Made by a program: the position numbers and the translations under genes. Positions 1 through 7,439 of a stretch of DNA of 64,000 nucleotides are shown one piece after another. Origin of the DNA: a virus. The stretch lies in IMG/VR virus record IMGVR_UViG_3300022592_000001, positions 1 through 64,000 of that record; one strand, 5' to 3'. The stretch's first letter is position 1; the number at the start of each line of letters is the position of its first letter. The notes below the pieces were generated by a model, which saw only the letters and a list, made by a program, of their open reading frames with translations, had not been told where the DNA came from and made no database searches.

Positions 1-123
1 TGCTTCTTGACCTTCTTTTAAGTTCCAGAACGGATAAATTGAGTTATCACCGCCTGTACGTTCTCCTGAACCACGTTGTTCAGATGCTTTTAATTTTGCG
101 CGAATTTCTGCTAATGTAGCCAT
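1..123 (-). CDS. gp32: ssDNA-binding protein gp32, N-terminal part only
   Basis: The gene starts with ATG at 123 and runs off the left edge, giving 41 residues that begin MATLAEIRAKLKASEQRG and include the segment NSIYPFWNLKEGQEA. This matches, from memory, the N-terminus of the gp32-type single-stranded DNA-binding proteins of non-cyanobacterial T4-like phages, where a basic and polar leader precedes an I/VYPxWNxKEG segment. gp32 coats single-stranded DNA during replication, recombination and repair and organises the replisome. The start is supported by AGGAG about seven bases upstream on the minus strand. The zinc-binding core and the acidic C-terminus lie outside the window, so the assignment rests on the N-terminus alone. 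Confidence 0.75.
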   Translation of the reverse strand, partial: MATLAEIRAKLKASEQRGSGERTGGDNSIYPFWNLKEGQEA

Positions 124-273
124 AGTTTTTCTCCTGTAATAAGCCTATGTTTTTTTATGTGCCTTAATTTATTGAAGACCTTCTTCAATAAAAAACGCAT
201 ACATGTAAGTGTATGCGTTTTTATTTATCATTACAAGGCAATTGGTGCCTTAAATGTGATATTTTTCCACCAA
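124..273 (-). promoter_or_regulatory. structured leader upstream of gp32
   Basis: This 150-base gap holds no ORF. In the minus-strand sense it contains AAGGCA/TGCCTT (about 6 bp), a late-promoter-like GATAAATA (229 to 222), the 13-bp hairpin at 191-222, and a 7-bp hairpin TTGAAGA-AGG-TCTTCAA (172-188). About 50 mostly unpaired AU-rich bases then lead to the Shine-Dalgarno sequence. In T4, gp32 represses its own translation by nucleating at a pseudoknot and spreading over an unstructured AU-rich leader. The layout here is compatible with such an operator, but I could not define a pseudoknot. Confidence 0.4.
191..222. terminator. bidirectional hairpin terminator
   Basis: A perfect 13-bp stem (191-203 pairs with 210-222) encloses the 6-base loop TGTAAG. 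The stem begins with five A and ends with five T, so either strand yields a GC-centred hairpin followed by a U tract. It lies after the stop of the leftward peptidoglycan-binding-protein gene (274) and before gp32. Confidence 0.8.
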
Positions 274-1092
274 TTATCTGTGGTGTACTAAACTCATAAT
301 TCTTTGTACTTCATCGTAACCAGTTGACTCAGATACCTTAGGTGCCTTTGGATCATATCCACCTGCCGTATTAACTTGACCCATGTTAGGACCACCTGTA
401 GTATTAGCAGTTGCATTGTTTGCATTAAGTTTAACACCAGAACCATTTAAACTGTAGTCAACTGCACCTTTTGATGGATCAGTGTTGCCAGCTGGCGCTG
501 CTGCGGCATTTGTAGTTGTTGCATTAGCAGTTGGAGTTTGTGAAGTACCTGCTTGGCCAGCGCCTTGTAATGCTGCTTGTGTTTTAGGACCAACAATACC
601 ATCAACTGCTAACCCGTTCTTTTGTTGGAACGCTTTAATAGCTGCTTGAGTTTTAGGACCCATAATACCGTCAGCTGCAACACCTAATTGTTGTTGAATC
701 TTTTTAAGCGCATCTGGAGCCATTGGTTGTCCTTGAGGCTTAGTAGGTGTAGCACCTTGTTGTGGCTTGCCTGCTTGTGCATAACTTTGTGCCGCTTGTT
801 GTGCAGAATCAATTGGATGCAAAGGATCTAACCCGCCTGTTTGGAAGCCTTGTGCTGCTCCGTTTGCAAAGTTTTGAACACCTTGAACTGCGCTGTCAAC
901 TGCGTCAGCACCTTTGTTATAAAGCCATTTTACACCGTCCCAAATAGCTCTAGGTGCCGCTGTTGCTGCATTAACAGCCGTTGCACCTGCTTGTCCAATA
1001 ACGTTGCCTACTTGGGCTGCATCTTCTGATTGAACTTGTTGAGCAGATTCAACAAGCTGAATATATTCTCTAAAACTTTTGTGTTCCATCAT
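274..1092 (-). CDS. Peptidoglycan-binding-domain protein with a capsid-targeting-like N-terminus
   Basis: This 272-residue protein has a single PG_binding_1-type domain at about residues 127-177, recognisable from two half-repeats, DGIMGPKTQAA and DGIVGPKTQAA, around the helix AAIKAFQQKNG. Such domains bind peptidoglycan. No catalytic lysin domain is visible; the rest is Ala/Gln/Gly/Asn-rich and probably flexible. The N-terminus SFREYIQLVESAQ resembles the propeptide of T4 internal head proteins (IPIII begins MKTYQEFIAEA), which directs packaging into the head and is cut after a hydrophobic-x-E triplet; here LVE|S would fit. The C-terminus is YDEVQRIMSLVHHR. Two in-frame ATGs (1092, 1089) follow AAGGA. 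A virion-carried wall-binding protein is the best guess; the function is inferred. Confidence 0.6.
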   Translation of the reverse strand: MMEHKSFREYIQLVESAQQVQSEDAAQVGNVIGQAGATAVNAATAAPRAIWDGVKWLYNKGADAVDSAVQGVQNFANGAAQGFQTGGLDPLHPIDSAQQAAQSYAQAGKPQQGATPTKPQGQPMAPDALKKIQQQLGVAADGIMGPKTQAAIKAFQQKNGLAVDGIVGPKTQAALQGAGQAGTSQTPTANATTTNAAAAPAGNTDPSKGAVDYSLNGSGVKLNANNATANTTGGPNMGQVNTAGGYDPKAPKVSESTGYDEVQRIMSLVHHR

Positions 1093-1099
1093 GATTTCC

Positions 1100-3220
1100 T
1101 TAGAATTGTAATTTTTGCATGATGGCTCTCATCATGTCTGTTGGATCAATCTTGCTCATATCGTGCTCGATGTGATCAGTGTTTAATCCGCTAGTTGCTG
1201 ATTGTTGAGGTGCAACACCTGCTAGTTTAACAATGTGCGCTTGCTCAGGATTTTGATCTGAGCCAGGACTTGGATCTTTAGCATCAATTAATTTAAACAC
1301 TTTAACGACGTCTTGTTCGGAACAATTTCCAAATTCGCCATCTTCCCATGCTTTCTTAATTTTAATTTTTAATCTTGTTCCGCCTAGTGGAAAGTTTCCA
1401 CCTTCTTTATTATAGAAACCAGATAGGTATTTTAACATTGCAGGAACACCTGCTTCTTGTGGCTGATCAAAACCAATTTCAGCAGCATCCATTCCGCACT
1501 CGTCAATAATTTCAGCAATAGTTTTAACACCGTGTCCAAAATCTAAAGCTGTTTCTAGAGTTGCACCTGCTTGTTTTGCTTTCTTTAAAGCTCTAGCAAT
1601 ACTTTCAGCCATTGGTGCTGCGGGTGCTGCGGGCGGCATTGCACCAGGTGCTGGAGGTGCTGCGGGTGGCATTGCACTAGCTTCCGGTGCTGGCGGTATT
1701 GCACTAGCTTCTGGTGCCGGTGGCATTGCTTCTGGAGGAGGTGCCATTTCTTCTGGAGACGGTTCAGTAATCCCTTCGCCTTCAGGACCTGCAAAATGAA
1801 GCATAGCTAATGTTTCGGCTGCGTCACCTGCAAACTTGCCCATGTTGTCATGCAACCATTGTTGAATAACAGGACGTGTGTCTAAATCTGGGTTTAAATC
1901 TCTAATAATATCAAATAATTCTGGCTCGTCAATTAAGCCTTTAAGACTTTCGATTGCGTTAACTCCGCCCGGTCCGCCCGGCAATTCTTTTGAAAATACT
2001 TGATTAAGTTGATCAATAGCACGTAGTTTAGCATCCTTATTCGGGCTAAACAATTCGTCCTTGTCTTCGTTAACTAATGAATCCATAAAAGATTCAAACT
2101 GCACTTCTGGATCAAATGACTCATCTTTTTGTTCGTGTTCATCGTCACATGTGCATGGTGTATGATGGCAAGTATCACATTCTTCAGTTTCTTCGCCTAA
2201 AATATCATCGGCACCTAATTCAACAACTGGTAGTTCGTTTTCATTAACAAACTTATAGATATATGGAAAAATTGATTTTAAGTCTTCGTTAAATGTACGA
2301 ATAGTCAAACGATCAATTAAATCATTTTGAATTTCTTCTGGAATAATTTGTTCTTCTTGTTCTTCAAAACTTTCAACAAATGATTCATAATATGCTGGAC
2401 GCTGTAATTTGCTAATTGTTTCTTTAATTTGCTCAATACGCTCTAGTACTCGATCAGTAACAGAGCCCATTGCTTCGCTTACTTGCGTTTGGCGGCTAAC
2501 AAACCCTTTAAACTTGCGTAAACCTGCTAGTTCTTCACTTAGACTAGAAATGTGTTTACCGATAGCATCGTATGGATTGCCACCGTGCTTAATATGTTCT
2601 GCCAACGCACGAGCACCATTTAGATGTTTGTAAGGATACTTAAATCTTTCACCGTCTGCGTTTTCAATGTAAATGCTTTCGATATGCATTGTACGGCCTG
2701 CTGGTACATTTAAGTTAACTGGCTGGCTGTGTTTAATAACTAAACGTGCTTCGCCTAAATCCTGATAGCTCATACGGGCATTTCCGTACATTTTGTTTTC
2801 CATAACTGGTTGCATTTGCATGACTGGTTCTTCCTTACGTTTCGCTTGAAACTGGTAATCTCTTTTGTCTAAATTGCTTTTTCCGATGTTATCCGCATCA
2901 AACTTTAAGAGTCTTCTTTTAGCAAATTCTCTAAAGCTGCGAATAAATTTGTAAGCACCGTGGTGAGTAGTTTCGTTATCATCGTCAACTAAATCACCAC
3001 CTACTTGAATTACAATACCGTCATCTTCGTCTAATGTAATTGTAATAGTACCTAAACTTTCACCGTTTTCAACATACTCGAATTCGAAGAAACGAGCTTT
3101 AGGAATATCTTCCTTACGACTTAAAGTTTGTGCGTGTTCATCGCCGATTGTAATATTTTTAAATCGGGTTTGAATTTTTCCGTACAAATCTTGTGCAATT
3201 TTATCTAAATTCGAGTTCAT
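1100..3220 (-). CDS. Large conserved-type structural protein of unknown function, downstream of gp17
   Basis: This is a 706-residue acidic protein. I start it at ATG 3220 (MNSNLDKIAQDLYGKIQTRF), just past the terminase stop, rather than at the longer in-frame ATG 3271, which would overlap gp17 by 41 bases. Residues 1-330 look folded. A Cys/His cluster CDTCHHTPCTCDD sits near residues 345-358, within a very acidic stretch. A Pro/Ala/Met/Glu low-complexity repeat occupies about residues 490-536, and the C-terminal 150 residues look globular. A protein of this type commonly follows the large terminase in aquatic T4-like phages. The function is unknown, and virion association is inferred from position only. 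Confidence 0.6.
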   Translation of the reverse strand: MNSNLDKIAQDLYGKIQTRFKNITIGDEHAQTLSRKEDIPKARFFEFEYVENGESLGTITITLDEDDGIVIQVGGDLVDDDNETTHHGAYKFIRSFREFAKRRLLKFDADNIGKSNLDKRDYQFQAKRKEEPVMQMQPVMENKMYGNARMSYQDLGEARLVIKHSQPVNLNVPAGRTMHIESIYIENADGERFKYPYKHLNGARALAEHIKHGGNPYDAIGKHISSLSEELAGLRKFKGFVSRQTQVSEAMGSVTDRVLERIEQIKETISKLQRPAYYESFVESFEEQEEQIIPEEIQNDLIDRLTIRTFNEDLKSIFPYIYKFVNENELPVVELGADDILGEETEECDTCHHTPCTCDDEHEQKDESFDPEVQFESFMDSLVNEDKDELFSPNKDAKLRAIDQLNQVFSKELPGGPGGVNAIESLKGLIDEPELFDIIRDLNPDLDTRPVIQQWLHDNMGKFAGDAAETLAMLHFAGPEGEGITEPSPEEMAPPPEAMPPAPEASAIPPAPEASAMPPAAPPAPGAMPPAAPAAPMAESIARALKKAKQAGATLETALDFGHGVKTIAEIIDECGMDAAEIGFDQPQEAGVPAMLKYLSGFYNKEGGNFPLGGTRLKIKIKKAWEDGEFGNCSEQDVVKVFKLIDAKDPSPGSDQNPEQAHIVKLAGVAPQQSATSGLNTDHIEHDMSKIDPTDMMRAIMQKLQF
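1612..1752 (-). repeat. Imperfect tandem repeat encoding a Pro/Ala linker
   Basis: Units of roughly 30-40 bases (variants of ggtgctggcggtattgca) repeat imperfectly about four times and encode PPAPEASA[IM] and PPAAPPAPGAM units in the protein at 1100-3220. This is probably an extended linker between domains and a likely site of length variation. Confidence 0.7.
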
Positions 3221-3224
3221 GTTA

Positions 3225-3232
3225 TATTTATC
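3225..3232 (-). promoter_or_regulatory. T4-late-promoter-like octamer GATAAATA
   Basis: It matches the T4 late consensus TATAAATA at 7 of 8 positions and ends four bases before the ATG at 3220. It overlaps the terminase stop codon. No Shine-Dalgarno sequence lies between it and the ATG, so translation could be leaderless or coupled to gp17. Confidence 0.4.
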
Positions 3233-4826
3233 AGAATCCGCTTGAAACAAATATTGGCAACGGAGCTTCAAAATCTTCGTCCATATGCCCGTCTACACTC
3301 ATTAGTTCAAATACTTTAGGGTCCCATTCTGCTAGTACAACGCTCATACGCACAACTAATAGCAATGCTGCTACTAAGTCGTCATGTTGCCCTTCTTTAG
3401 CTGAGAATGTAACACCTTTTGCAATAAATGATTTTAATTCACTAATAAGTGTTTTACTGAATATTTTCATCTTGTCTTCTTCGATTAAAAACTTTAATCT
3501 AGCACAAGCTGAAATTTTAGAACCGTGTGTAGTATTAAATCCTTTACGGAATTTACGCACATGTCCTTTACGCTGCGGTTCATTTACAAATAAACCCGGA
3601 AAAGTTTCTTCCCCTAAATCTTGAATAACAACTAGAGCAGCTTCGCCCACTGTGTTATTTTCAACACTATAATAAATGCTGTTTGAATTGTCCATTCCGA
3701 TTGTTTCTTGTATATATCGTAACACATCTCGGAATATTTTTACTTGTCCTTGCACTGGAGTAACGTTATGCTGCCACTCTGCAACTTGCGTCATACTAGG
3801 AAGTTCAAATACTTGAATACCTGCATAGTCACCGCCTGTTCCTAAACTAGGATCTAGTGCTGCTAGGTATAAATTACCTGCCTGCGGCTTCTTAAACCAG
3901 CGAACTTGCCCCATTTTGAAAATAGGTTCTTTACCTAACATCTCACTTAATTTAATTGAGTTAACTAATGTTTCATCATAAATCAAGAACTCGCAACCAT
4001 ATTCACGACGGAAACGTTCTTCACCAATACGTCCCGTTTCGTCTTCTCTCCATTTCTCGTTACGATCTGGATGTTCATACCATTCGGCTCTAAACCCATG
4101 GAAACCATTACGCCCCATTTTGTCTTTGCGTTCGTTTCCGTAAGCGTCAAATAAATCTTGAGATTCTTTCCAAATGTTAGCAAATGTATCTTCGTCCGAG
4201 TTTGGTGTTGATGTAATAATCGCCTTACCACCAGTCGCCAGTGTAGGAGAAATAGAAGTCCAAAACTCTTCGGCAATATTAGGTTGCACGAACGCAAACT
4301 CGTCACAGTATAGTAGTGAAATAGACATACCACGACCTGTTGTGCCTGTTGTTGTTTGACTTACAATACGTGAACCATTGTCAAATTCAATTGACCCTTT
4401 GTTATAACTAGTTACACCACTACGTATAAAATCTGGACAAAGTTCGTATCCATATCGAATACGCTGCATAATTTCTTGTGCGCCCGTATACTTGTGCGCA
4501 GCAACTAGAACAGTTTGATCCGGATGGAACATAGCATACCATAATAGATATCCCGCGGCACACGTAGTCTTGCCACTTTGACGTGGCATCATGTTAATAT
4601 TAAAACGGAAATCGTGATAACTGTGTAGTAGTCTTACTTGGTAATCAAATGGCTCAAACTTAACCTTACCCTTTGTTGGATGCTGTATATGAAAAAAGTT
4701 TTGAACAAAGTGCATGTATCCTTCAACGGGATCAGAACACATAAGCAAGTGCTGTACTTGCTCTTCTGTAAATTTTTCTTGTCTATGCGCCCTTTTTGTT
4801 AAGACGCCGTCTAGTGATTTAGCCAT
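3231..4826 (-). CDS. gp17: Terminase large subunit gp17 (packaging ATPase/nuclease)
   Basis: This 531-residue protein powers DNA translocation into the prohead and cuts concatemers. The N-terminal ATPase shows Walker A PRQSGKTT (residues 81-88), Walker B LLYCDE (171-176) with the catalytic glutamate, and a following TGTTGRGMS segment typical of terminases. The C-terminal RNase-H-like nuclease shows the acidic triad in LAALDPSLGTGGDYAG (near residue 321), YSVENN (near 387) and QHDDLVAALL (near 480), matching the D, E and D sites of T4 gp17. It is somewhat shorter than T4 gp17 (610 residues), mostly at the N-terminus. It is separated from its upstream neighbour by a terminator and has its own late-like motif, so it is probably an independent late unit. 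Confidence 0.97.
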   Translation of the reverse strand: MAKSLDGVLTKRAHRQEKFTEEQVQHLLMCSDPVEGYMHFVQNFFHIQHPTKGKVKFEPFDYQVRLLHSYHDFRFNINMMPRQSGKTTCAAGYLLWYAMFHPDQTVLVAAHKYTGAQEIMQRIRYGYELCPDFIRSGVTSYNKGSIEFDNGSRIVSQTTTGTTGRGMSISLLYCDEFAFVQPNIAEEFWTSISPTLATGGKAIITSTPNSDEDTFANIWKESQDLFDAYGNERKDKMGRNGFHGFRAEWYEHPDRNEKWREDETGRIGEERFRREYGCEFLIYDETLVNSIKLSEMLGKEPIFKMGQVRWFKKPQAGNLYLAALDPSLGTGGDYAGIQVFELPSMTQVAEWQHNVTPVQGQVKIFRDVLRYIQETIGMDNSNSIYYSVENNTVGEAALVVIQDLGEETFPGLFVNEPQRKGHVRKFRKGFNTTHGSKISACARLKFLIEEDKMKIFSKTLISELKSFIAKGVTFSAKEGQHDDLVAALLLVVRMSVVLAEWDPKVFELMSVDGHMDEDFEAPLPIFVSSGF

Positions 4827-4830
4827 ACTT

Positions 4831-4838
4831 TATTTACA
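4831..4838 (-). promoter_or_regulatory. Late-promoter-like octamer TGTAAATA upstream of gp17
   Basis: It matches the T4 late consensus at 7 of 8 positions. It lies between the terminator at 4842-4867 and the gp17 ATG, four bases from the start codon, with no Shine-Dalgarno sequence in between. Confidence 0.4.
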
Positions 4839-4841
4839 CAA

Positions 4842-4867
4842 AAAAAGCGGCTAAAGAGCCGCTTTTT
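4842..4867. terminator. Hairpin terminator between the 4886 gene and gp17
   Basis: An 11-bp stem AAAAAGCGGCT/AGCCGCTTTTT closes a 4-base loop. On the minus strand it is followed by a run of T, giving an intrinsic terminator for the upstream leftward genes. The A tract on the other side makes it potentially bidirectional. Confidence 0.85.
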
Positions 4868-4885
4868 GATACTGCTGACGAATTG

Positions 4886-5464
4886 TTATCGTGCTTTAAC
4901 TTGAGCGTAGTGCTCGCTCAATTTGCGTATTAGTGCTTCGCGCATCGGGTTTCCGCCGCCGTTAACTTTGATAGCTTCTCCATCTTTGCTAGCTAAATCT
5001 CTTCCAGTGCGTGTCATCATACTAGTATCTGCAACAGATGTTTCTGGTTCAGTTGTAGCAGATTGGAACCCACCGTCGATTTCTTCACCAACTCCAATTT
5101 CGATATCGCCTTCGCCACCCTTTTCGATATTGCGTAAGATTTTCATTAAGTCGCTAATGCCACCTGCACCAGAACCGTTCATGCTAACACTCATAGTTAC
5201 ATTATCTTGTTGTTTTGGTGCGCCCATCATACCGTGCGGCATGTTGTCCATTCCTGGCAATCCGCATTCTTCCATGCCCTTTTCGCCAATTAGGATTTCG
5301 TCATCGCCTGCTAGTCCTGGCTTATCTGCTTTCGGAGGCATTTCGTCTCCGCATTCTAATTGTGCATTTCCATCATCTGGAAACTGAGGACCACTAGGAG
5401 GAGCCATTGTCCCAGTATTCTCGTCGATTTGCTTCATCTTTGCTAGTAAGTCTTGGAAATTCAT
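4886..5464 (-). CDS. Conserved-type virion-associated protein of unknown function
   Basis: This 192-residue acidic, Met/Gly/Pro-rich protein begins MNFQDLLAKMKQIDENTG and ends with a predicted amphipathic helix, NPMREALIRKLSEHYAQVKAR. The middle is largely low complexity, with two CG[DL] segments. The start is supported by GGAGGA about seven bases upstream. It sits between the 5466 gene and the terminase with only one base separating it from its upstream neighbour, so the two are probably co-translated. The N-terminus has an IDE|N triplet resembling, weakly, a T4 prohead-protease site. I do not recognise a domain; the late-operon location suggests a head or packaging role. Confidence 0.6.
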   Translation of the reverse strand: MNFQDLLAKMKQIDENTGTMAPPSGPQFPDDGNAQLECGDEMPPKADKPGLAGDDEILIGEKGMEECGLPGMDNMPHGMMGAPKQQDNVTMSVSMNGSGAGGISDLMKILRNIEKGGEGDIEIGVGEEIDGGFQSATTEPETSVADTSMMTRTGRDLASKDGEAIKVNGGGNPMREALIRKLSEHYAQVKAR

Positions 5465-5465
5465 A

Positions 5466-6092
5466 TTATAGTCCTCCGTTTGTTTTTGCGATAGGTACTG
5501 TGACCTTCTTGCTACCGACAGGACTTGTATTTTCTATCTTGGCTTCTGTAGCCTTAACTGATTTATCTGTTGGAGCTTTTTTAGCTAAAATCTTATCGTT
5601 AACACCTTTAACTTGTGTTAAGTGTTCTTTTTTATTTTTATGTAAATCTTTTAGCATTGACATTTTATGCTTTTCACCAACGCTTTCTTGGTTGTTAGAT
5701 TTTTCATAAGGTTTGTCTAATAATGCTTCGCCTGACTTAGCATCATTTGCATGATTTAAAACTGTTTCTGCTTCTTCTTTTGGGTTGCGTACTCTAACGC
5801 ATGATTCTGATACTTTTAATTTTTCAACTACTGCTGCACGTACTTCTGGGCTAGTTGTTGGATAATTTAAACATACATCAAACACAGTAACTTCAACGTT
5901 CTTGTGTTCTGGAAAATCAAAATGACTTTCTTGAATAGGTGTTCTGTTTCCTGCTGAGCAGCTAGCACAATCATACATGCTTAGTGCTTCTTTAATCTTT
6001 TCAGCCGCGCCTTCTGGGCACTCACCTGCAACTTTAACTTTAAAGTCGTAAGTCTTTTTGCTTTCTGTTAGATATTCTTTAAATGATTTCAT
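5466..6092 (-). CDS. Probable internal or structural virion protein with a capsid-targeting-like N-terminus
   Basis: This 208-residue protein begins MKSFKEYLTESKK, closely resembling the capsid-targeting propeptide of T4 internal proteins (MKTYQEFIAEA in IPIII), including a plausible prohead-protease site LTE|S. Residues 15-110 look like a compact alpha/beta domain with a CASCSAG segment and a possible disulphide or metal pair. The C-terminal half is Lys/Glu/Ala-rich and probably extended. AGGA precedes the ATG, and a late-like octamer lies 20 bases upstream. It sits between gp16 and gp17, where structural proteins of unknown function are common in aquatic T4-like phages. Packaging into the head is inferred from the N-terminus only. 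Confidence 0.6.
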   Translation of the reverse strand: MKSFKEYLTESKKTYDFKVKVAGECPEGAAEKIKEALSMYDCASCSAGNRTPIQESHFDFPEHKNVEVTVFDVCLNYPTTSPEVRAAVVEKLKVSESCVRVRNPKEEAETVLNHANDAKSGEALLDKPYEKSNNQESVGEKHKMSMLKDLHKNKKEHLTQVKGVNDKILAKKAPTDKSVKATEAKIENTSPVGSKKVTVPIAKTNGGL

Positions 6093-6110
6093 AGTCGTAA
6101 TCCTGATGTA

Positions 6111-6602
6111 TTATTTATTCATATTTTTAAGTTTTTCGATCAGGCTGTTGCGGTCTGCAATAATTACGCCATCTCCGTTAAGATTAATGCTGTTGCCCTC
6201 ATCGGATCCTGCTGCATCTTGATCTAACTTTTGCTTTTTGAGTTGCAAGTCAATCATCTTAAGTTTTTTGTCAATTTTGGCTGATTTAGCATCAATTGCA
6301 TTTTTAAGCATACTAGCTGCTACTTCAAAAATACGACTGCTATAACGTGCTTCGACGTTCATACCTAAGTCAATTAAGTCGTCGTATGCATCTGTTGCTC
6401 GCTGAGCTAATGCATCAAACTCTGCATCAGCCGTATCACCCAGTCCCTTAACTGCTGGCAAACTAGCAGAAATTTTATCAAACTCTGACATGTCGCGTAG
6501 GAACGGTTGAGCTACTTCAGCTTTCTTAACTTTCTTTTCTTCTTCTTTTACTATTTTTTTGCTTTCGGGCAAATTAAGTAATTCTTCGAGTTTCTTAGTC
6601 AT
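6111..6602 (-). CDS. gp16: Terminase small subunit gp16
   Basis: This 163-residue, highly helical protein has the profile of aquatic T4-like gp16: a charged N-terminus (KKLEELLNLPESKK), the central segment YDDLIDLGMNVEARYSSRIF, and the Lys-rich coiled-coil segment AKIDKKLKMIDLQLKKQKLD at about residues 108-127. gp16 forms a ring that recognises or stabilises the packaging initiation complex and stimulates gp17. It lies just downstream of gp4 in the same leftward unit. The start is supported by AGGA about eleven bases upstream. The gp16 family is divergent, so the call rests on the helical pattern and position near gp17. Confidence 0.85.
   Translation of the reverse strand: MTKKLEELLNLPESKKIVKEEEKKVKKAEVAQPFLRDMSEFDKISASLPAVKGLGDTADAEFDALAQRATDAYDDLIDLGMNVEARYSSRIFEVAASMLKNAIDAKSAKIDKKLKMIDLQLKKQKLDQDAAGSDEGNSINLNGDGVIIADRNSLIEKLKNMNK
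6112..6119 (-). promoter_or_regulatory. Late-promoter-like octamer AATAAATA upstream of the 5466 gene
   Basis: It matches the T4 late consensus at 7 of 8 positions, is embedded in the gp16 stop region and lies 19 bases before the ATG, with AGGA in the interval. Confidence 0.5.
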
Positions 6603-6610
6603 AACTTTAC

Positions 6611-7048
6611 TTATCCTGGACTACCGTTATGGAACATGTCGTTTTGGTTAATAACACGGAATTTGATACCTTGCTGTTTACACCAAATAGTAGCTGCTTG
6701 CCACTTAGCTTGGTTCTTAACATATTGTGCTTGGTTGTATTTGTTCTTACCTACACGCTCAAGTAATTGTTGACTTGCTGGTTTAATTTCAATTAGTTCA
6801 ACGTGCATCTTGCCTACTTTATCAACGTATTGTATAAAAAAGTCTGGAACATAGATAGTATTACGTCCAGTTAACGGATCTCTGTAAGGAATGTTTACTG
6901 CTTCGCTTGCCCATTTTTGTATGCTTTCATTAGTATCACAAAATGACATAAAATGCCATTCCCAACTGGATCTGTATATAGGTGTTTTAGTCCCTACATA
7001 TTTTCCAGGGTTTTTCATTATGAACTTACCTTTAGCAAACTTAGCCAT
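6611..7048 (-). CDS. gp4: Head completion nuclease-fold protein gp4
   Basis: This 145-residue protein has the hallmarks of T4 gp4 (also called gp50 or 4/50): a basic N-terminus, NPGKYVGTKTPIYRSSWEW, and a PD-(D/E)xK core with VPDFF (residues 67-71) followed by ELIEIKP (84-90), where Glu87 and Lys89 are the expected catalytic pair. T4 gp4 finishes filled heads so that tails can attach, and the fold is that of restriction-type nucleases. It sits in the late morphogenesis unit between a small unknown gene and gp16, with spacings of only a few bases. Length is close to the T4 protein (about 150 residues). Confidence 0.9.
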   Translation of the reverse strand: MAKFAKGKFIMKNPGKYVGTKTPIYRSSWEWHFMSFCDTNESIQKWASEAVNIPYRDPLTGRNTIYVPDFFIQYVDKVGKMHVELIEIKPASQQLLERVGKNKYNQAQYVKNQAKWQAATIWCKQQGIKFRVINQNDMFHNGSPG

Positions 7049-7051
7049 AAA

Positions 7052-7429
7052 TTACACTAAGATATTACGAGATTCGTACGAGTCAACTAGAGGAGCAATT
7101 CTATAACCTAATAGGCTTATCTTTTCTCGATAAGCATTTAAAATTTGTGCAACTACTTGACTCAACTGAACATCAGTTAGTGCCTTTAATGTATCAATTA
7201 ATTCAAATACATTTACATTATCTGCGTGTGCTTGATTTAATAATACAATTCCAACACTTCTTGCACTTTCTGCATCAAAGCCGTTCTTTAAGAAAAATCC
7301 AACTACTGCATCTATTTGGTTTGACGGAAAACTAATTTTTGAATTATAGTATTTGTCAAAAAATTGACGAACATCAGACGAGCTATCTGGAATTCCTTGT
7401 AACGGCTGTAATGGTAAATTTATTGACAT
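7052..7429 (-). CDS. Small conserved-type protein, probably a baseplate or tail factor
   Basis: This 125-residue protein is mostly helical, with the central region VVGFFLKNGFDAESARSVG and VFELIDTLKALTDVQLSQVV followed by LNAYREKISLLGYR. Proteins of this kind occur among tail and head-completion genes of aquatic T4-like phages, but I do not recognise a characterised domain. No Shine-Dalgarno sequence is evident. The start lies ten bases after the stop of the tube-like gene, so it is presumably translated by coupling. The real function is unknown. Confidence 0.65.
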   Translation of the reverse strand: MSINLPLQPLQGIPDSSSDVRQFFDKYYNSKISFPSNQIDAVVGFFLKNGFDAESARSVGIVLLNQAHADNVNVFELIDTLKALTDVQLSQVVAQILNAYREKISLLGYRIAPLVDSYESRNILV

Positions 7430-7439
7430 ATTATTCTAC

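Noticed and set aside
222-229. GATAAATA as the promoter of gp32
   Set aside because: It overlaps the edge of the strong terminator hairpin and would start RNA inside the stem, about 100 bases from the ATG; gp32 is usually early or middle. Kept only as a note in the leader entry.
3221-3271. Longer start (ATG 3271) for the large unknown protein
   Set aside because: It would overlap the terminase by 41 bases; ATG 3220 lies just after the terminase stop and the following sequence resembles the natural N-terminus.
7052-7429. Assignment of the small protein as T4 gp53 or another baseplate wedge protein
   Set aside because: Length and helical pattern could fit several small tail proteins, and no diagnostic motif was seen, so it is left unnamed.
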